DNA of 64,000 bases. Source: Chionoecetes opilio (Eukaryota; Arthropoda; Malacostraca; Decapoda; Majidae). The stretch covers positions 136,001 through 200,000 of the forward strand of contig JACEEZ010009489.1 in assembly GCA_016584305.1 (NCBI GenBank), given 5' to 3'. The position numbers and the translations under genes are program-made. Within the stretch, counting starts at the first letter, position 1, and each line of letters opens with the position of its first letter. Of the stretch, positions 23,690 to 36,700 are shown in pieces. The notes under the pieces were generated by a model. It searched no databases, was not told where the DNA came from, and was given only the letters and a program-made list of their open reading frames with translations.

Positions 23690-23990
23690 CTATTACCTCT
23701 CTCACACACACATACACACACATTCTCTCTCACACACACACTCTCTCTCTCCCTCTCCCTCTCTCTCACACACACACATACACACTTTCTCTCTCACACA
23801 CACACACACACATACTCCCTCTCACACACACACACACTCTCTCTCCCTCTCTCTCACACACATACACACTTTCTCTCTCACACACACACTCTCTCTCCCT
23901 CTCACACACACACATACTCTCACACACACACACGCACTCTCGCTCCCTCTCTCTCTCTCTCTCTCACACACGCACACAACACGCGCACAC
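23690..23990. repeat. Compound (CA)n/(CT)n microsatellite
   Basis: Alternating blocks of CACACA and CTCTCT over ~300 bp. Confidence 0.95.
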
Positions 23991-24539
23991 TTGCAGCAGA
24001 CAGGGTAGGGTGATAGCCTGAGCCTGTGACTTCCTTCCACTAGCCTCAGAGAAATATTCAGCGACACAAAGCAAGTTTTTATGAATCACAGCCGAGACGT
24101 TTTTGAGAATCTAATCATGTCGAAAATTTCCATGAATAAGTCAGGCTTCAAAGTGCTTCTAAGTATTCAAAACATTAACCTATTGAAAGAAACTCCTTCC
24201 TAAAGTGCAAATGAATGTTATAAAGATATGTTAAAAGAAGTTTGCGTCAAGAAATGCATTGAAAGTTTCTCTCTGGCCTCGAAAAACACGCAACTTTATC
24301 TGGTGGAAACTTCGCTCGGGTGGAAGAAATCAGAATGAAACCTTGTGTGGCACTCCTCTCGCCCCTCACTGTGTCAACAACCTCACTGTACACTTTTACT
24401 AGGCACGCATCATCCCGCAAGAAAAAGAAAAAACGTATATATATATAAGTATAACCTATATATACAGTAAATAGAATAATCAGTACCTATATAACATTAA
24501 ATTATTAGGGATCTACAGTTAGGAATCTCATTAAACCCA

Positions 24540-24995
24540 CCACATAACCCCTCCCCTATACAACCCCCCCCACAAGCCAGGCTACACCCCAACCCCAGAC
24601 TACAACCCCTTCTCTTCCCCAAAACACCCCCACCACAACTAAACCCCTCCTCAAACACCCCCACCACACAACTAAACCCCTCCCCTTATACAACCCCAGG
24701 CTACAACACCCCTCCTCTCCCCCAAAACACCCCCACCACACAACTACACCCCTCCCCTTATACAACCCCAGGCTACAACACCCCTCCTCTCCCCCAAAAC
24801 ACCCCCACCACAACTAACCCTCCCTTATACAACCCCAGTACACACCCTCCTCTCCCCAACCCCCCCCACACAACTACACCTCCCTACAACCCAGGCTACA
24901 ACACCCCCCTCTTCCCCACCACACAACCCCTCCCCCCTGATACACCCACACCACAGCCCCAACCCCCATACAACCCCAGGCTACAACACCCCACA
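24540..24995. repeat. C-rich ~70-bp tandem repeat
   Basis: Units of ACAACCCCAGGCTACAACAC, CCCTCCTCTCCCCCAAAACA and CCCCCACCACACAACTA repeat with many length differences. Confidence 0.88.
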
Positions 24996-25139
24996 GAAGA
25001 CAGGCTGCCACCACACACCCCTGGGAAACAGTCAGATGTAACACTGACCTCAACACTTTATATATTATCTCTTTTAAGGCTCGATGATCCATATGACTGT
25101 TTCCCCTTAACCTTAAGAGTACTGACTACATAGCGACTC

Positions 25140-25950
25140 GACTTCCCCCTCCCTCCCTTCCTTCCCCCCCCCCTCCCCTTCCCTCACAACATTGGCGGTC
25201 ATGTCTACTTGAAAAAATGTAACCAACTGTGGTGGTGTTCTACTTGCAAGCCTTTGAGTCGCCTTGTTGTTGCCTGGCTTGTTAACTTGTAAATCAATCA
25301 ATGGGGAACGTTTTTTATAGCATTGATGGAAAAAGAGTCAATGTCCTTTTAAATGGCAAAGTTTTCGAATTTAATAATGATAATTGGTTGATAATACGAC
25401 TACAATTCAAAATCAATGGTATCATTTTCGAACATTTATGGAAAAAACGAGGAAATTCTAGAGTTGCAAAATGGTGAAGTTTGGAAATTGAATATTTTGA
25501 TGTGATATATGCAAATAACTTTCAATCACAATGGCAACTTTTGCTGACAGTTTTGGAAACAGTTCAAAGTTTAAAAAATGAACCTTGCAGGTATTCTAGA
25601 ATATTTTAAAGTTTGTGAGAATAAACTCCAAATGCTGAATTATCCTAGTACTGCCAATCTGCTGCTGGGGAAAGTTTGCTAAAAGAGAGGACCATTAGTT
25701 ACTTAAACTTAGTTCTTAGGAAGAGCTTCAGTAACTTAGAAATCATTATTACCTTAGAGAAATTCGTTACTTGGGGAGAATATTAACTAGGAGAGCCCAA
25801 ACTAACTAGGAAACAAAGTAAACGATAGGAGACCCGTTCTTACAGTGAGGATTAGGTTAACAGAGACAATTAGTTAACTTAGCCCCAATAGTTAACCATT
25901 GGAACCCTAAGCAACAACCAACAGAGTAAAAACCCCTTCATGCGTACCAT
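25140..25950. other. AT-rich unique intergenic DNA
   Basis: Low-GC stretch downstream of the Sara 3' end. No gene or repeat recognised. Confidence 0.55.
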
Positions 25951-25964
25951 CGATTCAGCTTAAT

Positions 25965-26282
25965 AACAGTCAATCAACCAACCAATCCCTCCATGAGTCA
26001 ACCAATCAACCCCTTCATGAGTCAACCAACCAATCCCTCCATGAGTCAACCAATCAACCCCTTCATGAGTCAACCAATCACCAATCAACCCCTTCATGAG
26101 TCAACCAATCACCAACCACTTCCCTTCATGAGTCAACCAATCAACCCCTTCATGAGTCAACCAATCAACCCCTTCATGAGTCAACCAATCAACCCCTTCA
26201 TGAGTCAACCAATCAACCCCTTCATGAGTCAACCAATCAACCCCTTCAGAAGTCGACCGACCACCAACCCCTTCATGAGCTG
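25965..26282. repeat. 24-bp tandem repeat
   Basis: About 12 units of CAATCAACCCCTTCATGAGT plus CAAC. As 24 is a multiple of 3, one frame stays open as repeats of MSQPINPF; this is a by-product. Confidence 0.93.
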
Positions 26283-26345
26283 AGCGGTGCACCAAACCTC
26301 CCTCTGCTCATCTGTTCACTGCTCCATGGTGATGATAATGAGGCA
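26283..26345. repeat. Partial duplicate of the Sara stop-codon region
   Basis: ACCAAACCTCCCTCTGCTCA, then GTTCACTGCTCCATG, match 26427-26467 (CCAAACCTCTCATCTGCTGC, GTTCACTGCTCCATG), which holds the last codons and stop of Sara. Confidence 0.75.
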
Positions 26346-26454
26346 TCTTACAGCTATGAATGAGGGTTCGAGTTTTTATCATAACACCACGAGTCACCAA
26401 CCCAGGCATCCAGCGGTGAGCAGTACGCCAAACCTCTCATCTGCTGCCCCGTGT

Positions 26455-26610
26455 TCACTGCTCCATGATGTGAAACACTAGCTCGAGGATGATGGGCTGC
26501 TGGGTGATGGTAGAGGCCGCCCGGTGCACCACGGGAACCAGCTCGTTGTCCAGGTCGTTCATGCACCCCGCCGCTAGCCTCGCCCCGCCGCTACCCGCCT
26601 CGTACCCAAC
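26455..26610 (-). CDS. Sara: Sara terminal exon
   Basis: Acceptor CGTCCCCAG before 26610, stop TGA at 26457-26455. It encodes [40 protein letters not shown] and [11 protein letters not shown]. This matches the C-terminus of SARA/endofin, including MNDLDxxLVPVxH. A short stretch around the stop is repeated about 130 bp downstream (26283-26345). Confidence 0.95.
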   Translation of the reverse strand, partial: VGYEAGSGGARLAAGCMNDLDNELVPVVHRAASTITQQPIILELVFHIMEQ

Positions 26611-29600
26611 CTGGGGACGCAACACACGTGTACACACTCAACGCTAACACAACACACACACCTTGTATTGTAGCCAGGCCTGTAAGTTAAGAACATAAGA
26701 CAGTAAGGAAGCTACAAGAGGCCGTCAGACCTACACGAGGTAGTTCCAGTTGCGAGTATTTTAATCGCCATGGCATGTACATTTAAAATAAAGTACAAAA
26801 TATAAAAAAATGTGAAAAAATAAAAAATATTCCTCGCTCACTAGTGGCGAGTGAGAAATAATTTTTCTACTTGTGAGTGTGTGTGTAGTGAGACGGCCCT
26901 TGACGAGGCCGCCTGGCACCTCCCATGTGGCTCCCCCCCCCCCCTTCCATGGCCTCAGCCTCACTAGAGCTTATAGACCGTGCCATCGTGCTATATATTT
27001 TAGTTTTATATATTTGATTATCTTTGGGTGATGTTGTAATGACAATAAACTTACTTACTTACCATGTATTTAGTGGCTATCCAAGTATCTTCTTGGCGGG
27101 TACATTTTTTTAAGTACTCGCCAGTGGTTGTACTCGCCAGATGGTACACTTTCAGGCCTGCTACCGTAGATAACACTATAGTCGCCAGTCACTCGCCACT
27201 GCACTAATGTCGCCAGGCACAATATATTACGAATTTTAGCATCCCTACAGACTTTGATGTGCCACTGAAGACATGTAGTGTGATGTACATAATATAAACT
27301 ACTGTGCATTCCTCTTCAGTGACACATAAAAGTCTGTAGTGATGCTAAAATTCGTAATATATTGTGCCTGGCGACTTAAGTGCAGTGGCGAGTGACTGGC
27401 GACTATAGTGTTATCTACGGTAGCAGAAAAGTAACATTGAAATACATCTCCCTCTCCCTCACTCACGTTGTCCTGGTGCAGTGTGGTGCGGAGGCCGAGG
27501 CGCGTGTGGCCGCAGGTGTACAGCTCGGACAGGTGCGGGGTGAGCGCCACGCAGAAGGAGCGCGCCAACAGCTCGGACAGGCGACTCAGGTTGATGTCCG
27601 CAGTGTTGTTGGTCTCCCCCTGAGGGACAGACACATAGGGCAGGGTAGAATTGAATTGAATGAATAGCAAAAAGGTGGAAAAGTAAAAAAGTCAAATGCT
27701 GTCTTGAATCTTTTGAGAGGGCAGTATGAGATGATTGATTTAATGCCAATAAAAGGTGGAATTGCCAGACATCAGAGGTCATATGGCACTATGGCAAAGC
27801 TTAAAGGGGATGCCACTCATGCACTGCCGATTAATGAAGGGATTGGAATGGACTCAGTAGACAGGTAGTTAGTGCGGAGTCATTAGGGAGCTTTAAAGGG
27901 AGGCTAGATATATTCATGGATGCAGTAGACAGGTAGTTAGTGCGGAGTCATTAGGGAGCTTTAAAGGGAGGCGAGATACATTCATGGATGCAGTAGACAG
28001 GTAGTTAGTGCGGAGTCATTAGGGAGCTTTAAAGGGAGGCTAGATACATTCATGGATGCAGTAGACAGGTAGTTAGTGCGGAGTCATTAGGGAGCTTTAA
28101 AGGGAGGCTAGATACATTCATGGATGCAGTAGACAGGTAGTTAGTGCAGAGTCATTAGGGAGCTTTAAAGGGAGGCTAGATAAATTCATGGATGGGGATG
28201 CAAGGTGGATGTAGGTAGTGTTAGGTAACAGGAACTACCACGTGTAGGTCTCACGGCCTCTTGTAGCTTCCTTATGTTCTTATGTTCTTATGTTAAAAAA
28301 GGGGTCAGGGTTAGAGAGAAAGAGTGAAACGGTGAGGGAAGGGGAGAGGAAGGGATTGTTACAGCAGGAGGGTTAGATCAGATGAAGGCTGTGTCATTGT
28401 TGGAGGAAGGAGCTTAAAGGACGCAGGGAGAAGTAGGGTAGTTAGGTAGTAGGGTACAAGGCAAGGTAGCGAGAGCACAGGTCATTAAGGCTGGGTTGTC
28501 TTCATCTAGTTGTGATTGACATGAAAAGCTTAACCCCTTCACGCCCAGATCTTTCCTTGGCTATAAAAAATTGTATGTTGTCAGCCATAAAATTACGAAA
28601 AGTAGCTGAATATACCACATTAGTTAGTGGACAAGGATACAAACCTGGTCCTATCTATATAACATTGCTTATAGTCACTAAAATTGTCAAATGGTACCCA
28701 AATTACAATGGAAATTATGTTCTGGGTCTCAAGGGGATAAGCTCGTATCTGTCTCCAGAACTACTATTATCCAGCATGGCTTTGAAACAATACATGTAGC
28801 CATACTAGGTGCCTCCCTCCCTGCCTGCCTCACCTGTACCGTGCCTGCCTGCCTCCCTGCCTCCCTGTACCCTGCCTCCCTGCCTCACCTGTACCCTCCC
28901 TGCCTCACCTGTAACCTGCCTGCCTCCCTCCCTCCCTGCCTCACCTGTACCCTGCCTGCCTGCCTGCCTCCCTCCCTCCCTGCCTCACCTGTACCCTGCC
29001 TGCCTCCCTGCCTCACCTGTACCCTGCCTGCCTCCCTCCCTCCCTGCCTCACCTGTACCCTGCCTGCCTCACCTGTAGAATGAACACCTCGGTCCCTGCC
29101 TCACCTGTACCCTGCCTGCCTCCCTACCTCCCTGCCTCACCTGTACCCTGCCTGCCTCCCTCCCTCCCTGCCTCACCTGTACCCTGCCTGCCTCACCTGT
29201 ACCCCTGCCTGCCTCCCTCCCTCCCTGCCTCCCGTCCCTGCCTGCATCCACCTGACCTTGCTGCCTCCCTCCCTGCTGCCCACCTGTAGAAAACACCTCG
29301 TCCACGATGAGGTGGGATTAGCTGATGTATTGTGCCGTGGATCTTCACCGAGGCACCCGTCCATATGTTTCATTCCAGGTGCCTGATGCTACGACACAAC
29401 CACACCGTCAACACACAAACGAATGTACCCAAAATCATCCCCTACCTTGACTAAGCTAATGATGTTATTGACAGACTGTTGATGTTATTGTAGCCTGGAA
29501 ACATTGGCCCCTTAGAAGTGTCTCCTTTTGGCCAGTTGTACCTTGACTTTTTATAGCCTGACCTACACACCAAGTCTCCTAGGACACCTTTCTAGGAGGT

Positions 29601-30749
29601 GTTCTAGAAGGCCTTGCTACACACACACACACACACACACACAAACGTCATGCACACACTTCGTAAATACACACACACAAATAACAACTCCCTTCACACA
29701 CACACACCTCACAAACACCTCACAAAACACACACACACACACACAAACACCTATACCCTTACAAGGCTCCACAAACACCCACACATCCCCCCCATCCACC
29801 CCCAACCCCCTCCCCATCCACAGCCTCCACTCACCCCCACAAACCCCCCCTCCCCATCCACAGCCCACTCACCCCCACAAACCCCCCCTCCCCATCCACA
29901 GCCCCCACTCACCCCCACACCCCCCTCCCCATCCACAGCCTCCACTCACCACCCACATCCCCCCATCCACACCCCACACACCCCCTCCCATCCACAGCCT
30001 CCACACCCCACAACCCCCCTCCCCATCCACAGCCTCCACTCACCCCACACCACCCCTCCCCATCCACAGCCTCCACTCACCACCCACATCCCCCCCTCCA
30101 CACACCCCACAAACACCCCCCTCCCCATCCACAGCCTCCACTCACCCCCACAAACCCCCCATCCCACCATGGCCTTCACCCCCTCACCCCCCCCACCCAA
30201 ACACCCACCACCCCCCCCCCCACTCCCCCATCCCACCACGGCCTGCACTCACCCCCACACATCGACACACTTCCCGTCCGACCACGCATCACCACCCACA
30301 TACCCCAAACTCGTCGGGCTGGGCCGCCGAGGTGGGGCCGCACGGGATGTCAAAGTCCCGCATGTTCTGCAGGGCCTCTCTTAGCTTGGCCATCATGTCT
30401 GCCGGGATCTGTGGGTGATGAGAAGCTTACTCAAGTGTGTGTGTGTGTGTGTGTTGACCTAGTTGTAGAGAGGCTTACTGGAGGGTGTCTATATGTGGGT
30501 GTGTGGTGACCTAGTTGTAGAGAGGCTTACTGGAGTGTGTCTATATGTGGGTGTGTGGTGACCTAGTTGTAGAGAGGCTTACTGGAGTCTGTCTATATGT
30601 GGGTGTGTGATGACCTAGTTGTAGAGAGGCTGAGTTGAGTGTGGGTCTGTTTGTCTGTGTTTACCTAGCTGTAGCATAAAGGGATCTGTGGGTGTTCAGA
30701 GGCTTAGTTAAGTGTCTGTGTGTATATCTTATAGCATAAAGGGCTTTAG

Positions 30750-30793
<44 letters not shown>

Positions 30794-33700
30794 GCACCAT
30801 GAGACCGTCTTCCACGATGGAGGACTTGGCGGAGAGGCCCGACGTGGTCTTGAGCGCCCCGTTGAACACGATGAAGCTCGCTCCGTCACTGCAAAACAAC
30901 AACAACATACATTATTTATAACATCAAAAAGGAATAACTCAGAGCAAAAAAGAGACAGAAAAAAGAAATACAGCTAAGTATTAATTATCCGACCTTGGGG
31001 GGACCGAAGGTAGGTCGGATAATTGGAATAGTCGGATGTTCGGATATCACGGTAACCATAAACGTAAGGACAAAATGGTATAGAACATAAAAGATGCAGC
31101 TCTTGAAGGCCGAGCCAGTGGTAGACGCGAAAGTAAAATTCATGCCTAAATAAAGCCACAAATCAATGTTTTCTATAAACTAAAAAAAAACTAAGTCAAA
31201 TAAATGGCCAAAACAAGACACAATGTGGTGGTGAAAAAAGTCGGTTGTTTGGACAAGTCGGATGTTTGGAGGTCGGATGTTAGGAATTTGGCTGTATAAC
31301 AAAGAAAAGAAGTTCCCGGCACAAAGTAAACAAGCAGATAGCCTGAATACAACCCCCCATTCTCCCCCCTCGTCACCTCTGCGTGGGCGGCTGTGGATAT
31401 TGATGGCCTGGGTGGAGTAGTGACCGTCGTCGTTCTCGATGGTCACCAGGTGGGAGTCGGCCTGGGGGCTGAAGTTGGCGCCCAGGGCTAGAACGTGGTC
31501 GTTGCTGTTGCTCAGGGCTTTGGTGACCTGTTGAGACATGTAAGGTCAAGGAAGGTATATAGGGTCAGGCCTGCTAGCTCTACTACCAGGGATGTTGCCT
31601 TGCTCACCTGCCGACACACGGATGAAAGACTATGACATGTACTGTGAAAATATGACACAGAATACTGACCTATGAAATAATGAATGTGTGTTGTCTTTGA
31701 TATCAAAACTACATGATGTATAATTTCTCCATTAGTCTGCCATTAAGAAAACATTGGAGTATTTCAAGCTGTCACTCATCAATACATAATACAAAACAAC
31801 CATCCAGGACCATGGATCCACTGCACAGGGAATGCAAGTGTTGGGTGAGCTATGAGGCTATGAGGTGAGTGTCGGGTGAGGCTATGAGGCTATGAGGTGA
31901 GTGTCGAGTGAGGCTATGAGGTGAGTGTCAGGTGAGGCTATGAGGCTATGAGGTGAGTGTCGGGTGAGGCTATGAGGCTATGAGGTGAGTGTCAGGTGAG
32001 GCTATGAGGCTATGAGGTGAGTGTCAGGTGAGGCTATGAGGCTATGAGGTGAGTGTCAGGTGAGGCTATGAGGCTATGAGGATGTCGTAGGCTGAGGCGT
32101 GTCAGGTGAGGCTATGAGGCTATGAGGTGAGTGTCGGGTGAGGCTATGAGGCTATGAGGTGAGTGTCAGGTGAGGCTATGAGGCTATGAGGTGAGTTGGT
32201 CGGGTGAGGCTATGAGGCTATGAGGTGAGTGTCAGGGGTTGAGGCTATGAGGTGACTGTTGGGTGAGGCTATGAGGCATGGGTGTGTCGGTGGCTAGAGT
32301 GGGTGGGTCGGTGAGGCTATGAGGTGGAGTGTCGGGTGAGGCTATGAGGTATGAGAGTGTCAGGTGAGGCTATGTAGAGTGATGTCGGGTGAGGCATAGG
32401 GAAGGTGAGTGTCGGGTGAGGCTATGAGGCTATGAGTGGTTCGGTGAGGCTATGAGGCTATGGTGGTGTCGTTGAGGCTAAGGATGAGTGAGTGTCTGAG
32501 CTAAGGCATGAGGTGTGTGGGAGAGCCTATGGGCTATGATGATGTTCAGTGGGCAGAGGCATGAGGTGGTGTCGGTTGGCTATGAGGCTGATGAGTGATG
32601 CAGGGAGGCTATGAGGCTAGTGATGCGGGTGACGGCTAGAGGCATGAGGTGAGTGTCAGGTGAGAGGGCATAGCTAGAGGTGAGTGTCGGTGAGGCTTAT
32701 GACTATAGGCAGTGTCCGGTGAGGCTATAGCTATAGTGATGCGGTGAGGCTATGAGGCTATGAGGTGAGTGTCGGGTGAGGCTATGAGGCTATGAGGTGA
32801 GTGTCGGGTGAGGCTATGAGGCTATGAGGTGAGTGTCGGGTGAGGCTATGAGGTGAGTGTCGGGTGAGGCTATGAGGTGACTGTCGGGTGAGGCTATGAG
32901 GGGAGTGTCAGGTGAGGCTATGAGGTGACTGTCGGGTGAGGCTATGAGGTGAGTGTCAGGTGAGGCTATGAGGTGACTGTCGGGTGAGGCTATGAGGTGA
33001 GTGTCAGGTGAGGCTATGAGGTTGACTGTCAGGTGAGGCTATGAGGCTATGTCGGGTATTGTCTAAAGAGAGTATCAAGTGTTGCCTAAGGACAGTGTGT
33101 GCTGAGAGAGCCTCCCACCTGTTCATATCTGTTCTTGGGGAAGAGGAGGCTGGTCTTCTTGTCCTCCATGTGGATGACGAAACCCTCGATAGCCGGGACG
33201 GTGTAGGCGTAGTTGCGGAAATCCTGCAAGGGTACGGGGCATGAGGTGAAGCGTCCCGTCTCTCACCAGGGGCATAGCTAGCCTGGGCATTGGCGGCTAC
33301 GACCCCGAGTGTTTTATGAATAGCCTCGGGTGTCAAATAGCCTTTTTTCCCCTTAATTAAAAAAATATATAAGATAAGCTCTGACTGGGGCCAAAGCAAA
33401 ATTATAGTAAAAAACAAGAGATTTGGTTATGTGTTACTTGGCCTATGTTGATGGCATTCTTTTTATGAGCAGGACATGAGAGAGGTGGAGAGAACAGGAG
33501 AGAACAGAGGAGATGAGGAGTGCATGACAGAGGAGATGAGGAGTGCATGACAGAGGAGATGAGGAGTGCATGAGAGGAGATGAGGAGTGCATGACAGAGG
33601 AGATGAGGAGTGCATGACAGAGGAGATGAGGAGTGCATGACAGAGGAGATGAGGAGTGCATGAAGAGGAGATGAGGAGTGCATGACAGAGGAGATGAGGA

Positions 33701-36700
33701 GTGCATGACAGAGGAGATGAGGAGTGCATGACAGAGGAGATGAGGAGTGCATGCAGAGGAGATGAGGAGTGCATGACAGAGGAGATGAGGAGTGCATGAC
33801 AGAGGAGATGAGGAGTGCATGACAGAGGAGATGAGGAGTGCATGAGAGGAGATGAGGAGTGCATGACAGAGGAGATGAGGAGTGCATGACAGAGGAGATG
33901 AGGAGTGCATGACAGAGGAGATGAGGAGTGCATGACAGAGGAGATGAGGAGTGCATGACAGAGATGAGGAGTGCATGAGAGGAGATGAGGAGTGCATGAC
34001 AGAGGAGATGAGGAGTGCATGACAGAGGAGATGAGGAGTGCATGACAGAGGAGATGAGGAGTGCATGACAGAGGAGATGAGGAGTGCATGACAGAGGAGA
34101 TGAGGAGTGCATGACAGAGGAGATGAGAGTGCATGACAGAGGAGTGAGATGCATGACAGAGGAGATGAGGAGTGCATGACAGAGGAGATGAGGAGTGCAT
34201 GACAGAGATGAGGAGTGCATAGAGAGTGAGGAGTGCATGACAGAGGAGATGAGGAGTGCATGACAGAGGAGATGAGGAGTGCATGACAGAGGAGACACCA
34301 AAAGACCTTCTGGAGAGGTGGAGAAGAGAATATCAGATGGACAAGACACAGTTAACACAGTTTTGTCACAGTTCAAAAGAAGCCTTTAATTTGTCACATA
34401 ATAGAAGCAGAAGTTGTAAGTCCAGGCTGGGTCAGATTTCAGCATTGAACAAAGCATTGGCAATATACAATCTGTAGGACTGCTTCATCACGCCAAAGCT
34501 TCTTTTTTTAGGGTTTTATTCCTGCTGATGAAAATAAAAATAATAACAAAATTGAACCCCAACTCAGACTGTCTTGATTTTATTTTCATTTCATGGTGAG
34601 AAAGTGAACTGAACCCCTTGAGGCCCAGAACGTAATTTCCATTGTAATTTAGTTTGGCCATTAGACGATTTTAATTAATAGATGCATTATTTCATAGGTA
34701 CAGCCAAATTCCCAACCTCCGACCTCCAAACATCCGACTTGTCCAAACCACCGACTTTTTTCACCACCACATTGTGTCTTGTTTTGGCCATTTATTTGAC
34801 TTAGTTTTTTTTTGTTTATAGAAAACATTGATTTGTGGCTTTATTTAGGCATGAATTTTACTTTCGCGTCTACCACTGGATCGGCCTTCAAGAGCTGCAT
34901 CTTTTATGTTCTATACCATTTTGTCCTTACGTTTAGGGTTACCGTGATATCCGAACATCCGACTATTCCAATTATCCGACCTACCTTCGGTCCCCCCAAG
35001 GTCGGATAATTAATACTTAGCTGGATGTCCTGTTTAGTAGCCTTGTTCATTAGCTAATTTGGTTTATTTAGTTAATTTGTCGTAGTTTTATGGCTAATAA
35101 CAGACCATTTCATATAGCCAAGGAATGGTCTGGGCGTGAAGGGGTGCAGCTAATAACCGGAACTTTTTGATAGAGGACAGTGTCTGACATCTTATATTCA
35201 TTAAACTCATAAACAAAGTGAAAATTATCCAGCTAAAATCAAAAGATCTCTAGGCAAGGCTATGACCCCAACTTTCAAGATCCTAAATACGCCGTTTCTC
35301 CCCACCACACACACACACACACACACACATTTACCTTGTGCATGTAACAGAGAGATGGAATATTCAGCCCTTATGTCTCCACGAGAAGTAAATACAGTGT
35401 GCCATTAACATAAGAACCATAAAAAGTGAAGCAAACATACCACCACTTCTCGTGTATGTAACAGAGATGGAATATTCAGTGCTGCAGTCACCACACCGAG
35501 AGAATACAGTGTGTCATCAACACTACAACAGTCGAGAATACAGTGCCATCAACAATACAACCGTCGAGAATACAGTGCCATCAACAATACAACAGTCGAG
35601 AATACAGTGTGCCATCAACAATACAACAGTCGAGAATACAGTGTGCCATCAACAATAGAACAGTCGAGAATACAGTGCCATCAACAATACAACAGTCGAG
35701 AATACAGTGCCATCAACAATACAACAGTCAAGAATACAGTGCCATCAACAATACAACAGTCGAGAATACAGTGTGCCATCAACAATACAACAGTCGAGAA
35801 TACAGTGCCATCAACAATACAACAGTCGAGAATACAGTGTGCCATCAACAATACAACAGTCGAGAATACAGTGCCATCAACAATACAACAGTCGAGAATA
35901 CAGTGTGCCATCAAGAATACAACAGTCAATACAACAGTCAACAAGGTGGAGCATACATACCACCAGTAGGTTCATGATGGTGTGTCCGATCTCGCAGAAG
36001 ACAGGCTTACGGTTCCGAGTGGAGACGAGAGGGCAGGGGTAGTAGCGGAACTCTGCCCCCATACGCAGCATGAGGCGTAGGGGGAAGACCTGTGAGGGAG
36101 GGGAGAAGGGGGGTCAGGAGGGGGAGAAAATATGCAATCTTCCCTTGTTCTTAGTTATCTTATCCTATCAACACCATCCAAGAGACAGACAATGGAGAGA
36201 ACTATAGAAGATACAAATAATGCATTCCTCCTTTCTTATACGTACACACAAGCCTCGATTTCCCGGATGTCGGATTTGCCGGACAAAATCTGAGGTCGGG
36301 GATATGTCAGTCTCGGACAATTTATTTATTCATTTTTTTACTTGCGATTCCCGGACTTTTGCGGTTCTCGGACAGTGCTCCCCCCTATTAGTCCGGGAAA
36401 TCGAGGTTTGTGTGTAGTTAGTTTAGTTTAATTCTTTTATAGAAAGTACAAATAATACATTCTTCCTTACTTTTAGCTATCTTATCACTGCATTCAAAAC
36501 CATCCATAAGAGATAGACACTGGAGAGAACTATAGAAGGCACAACAAAGCATTCTTCCTTCCTTCTTGCGAGTATAAACATTAAGCACAAGGGAAAACTA
36601 CTTCTAAGGCCACGAAGGAAAGTTATTGGAGATCATTAAGCCATCACTCCTCTATAATAATACAAAACAAACACCCAGGACCATGGATGCTGACCACATG

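Noticed and set aside
25993..26283. MSQPINPF octapeptide repeat protein
   Set aside because: 24-bp array. Unit variants and lack of context favour non-coding.
29528..30418. Pro/His-rich + strand frames of 256-296 codons
   Set aside because: CA and C-rich arrays. The only supported coding here is Sara exon 10 on the - strand.
33402..34376. Three overlapping ~270-324-codon - strand frames ([15 protein letters not shown])
   Set aside because: The 23-bp repeat has no stop on that strand and cycles through all frames.
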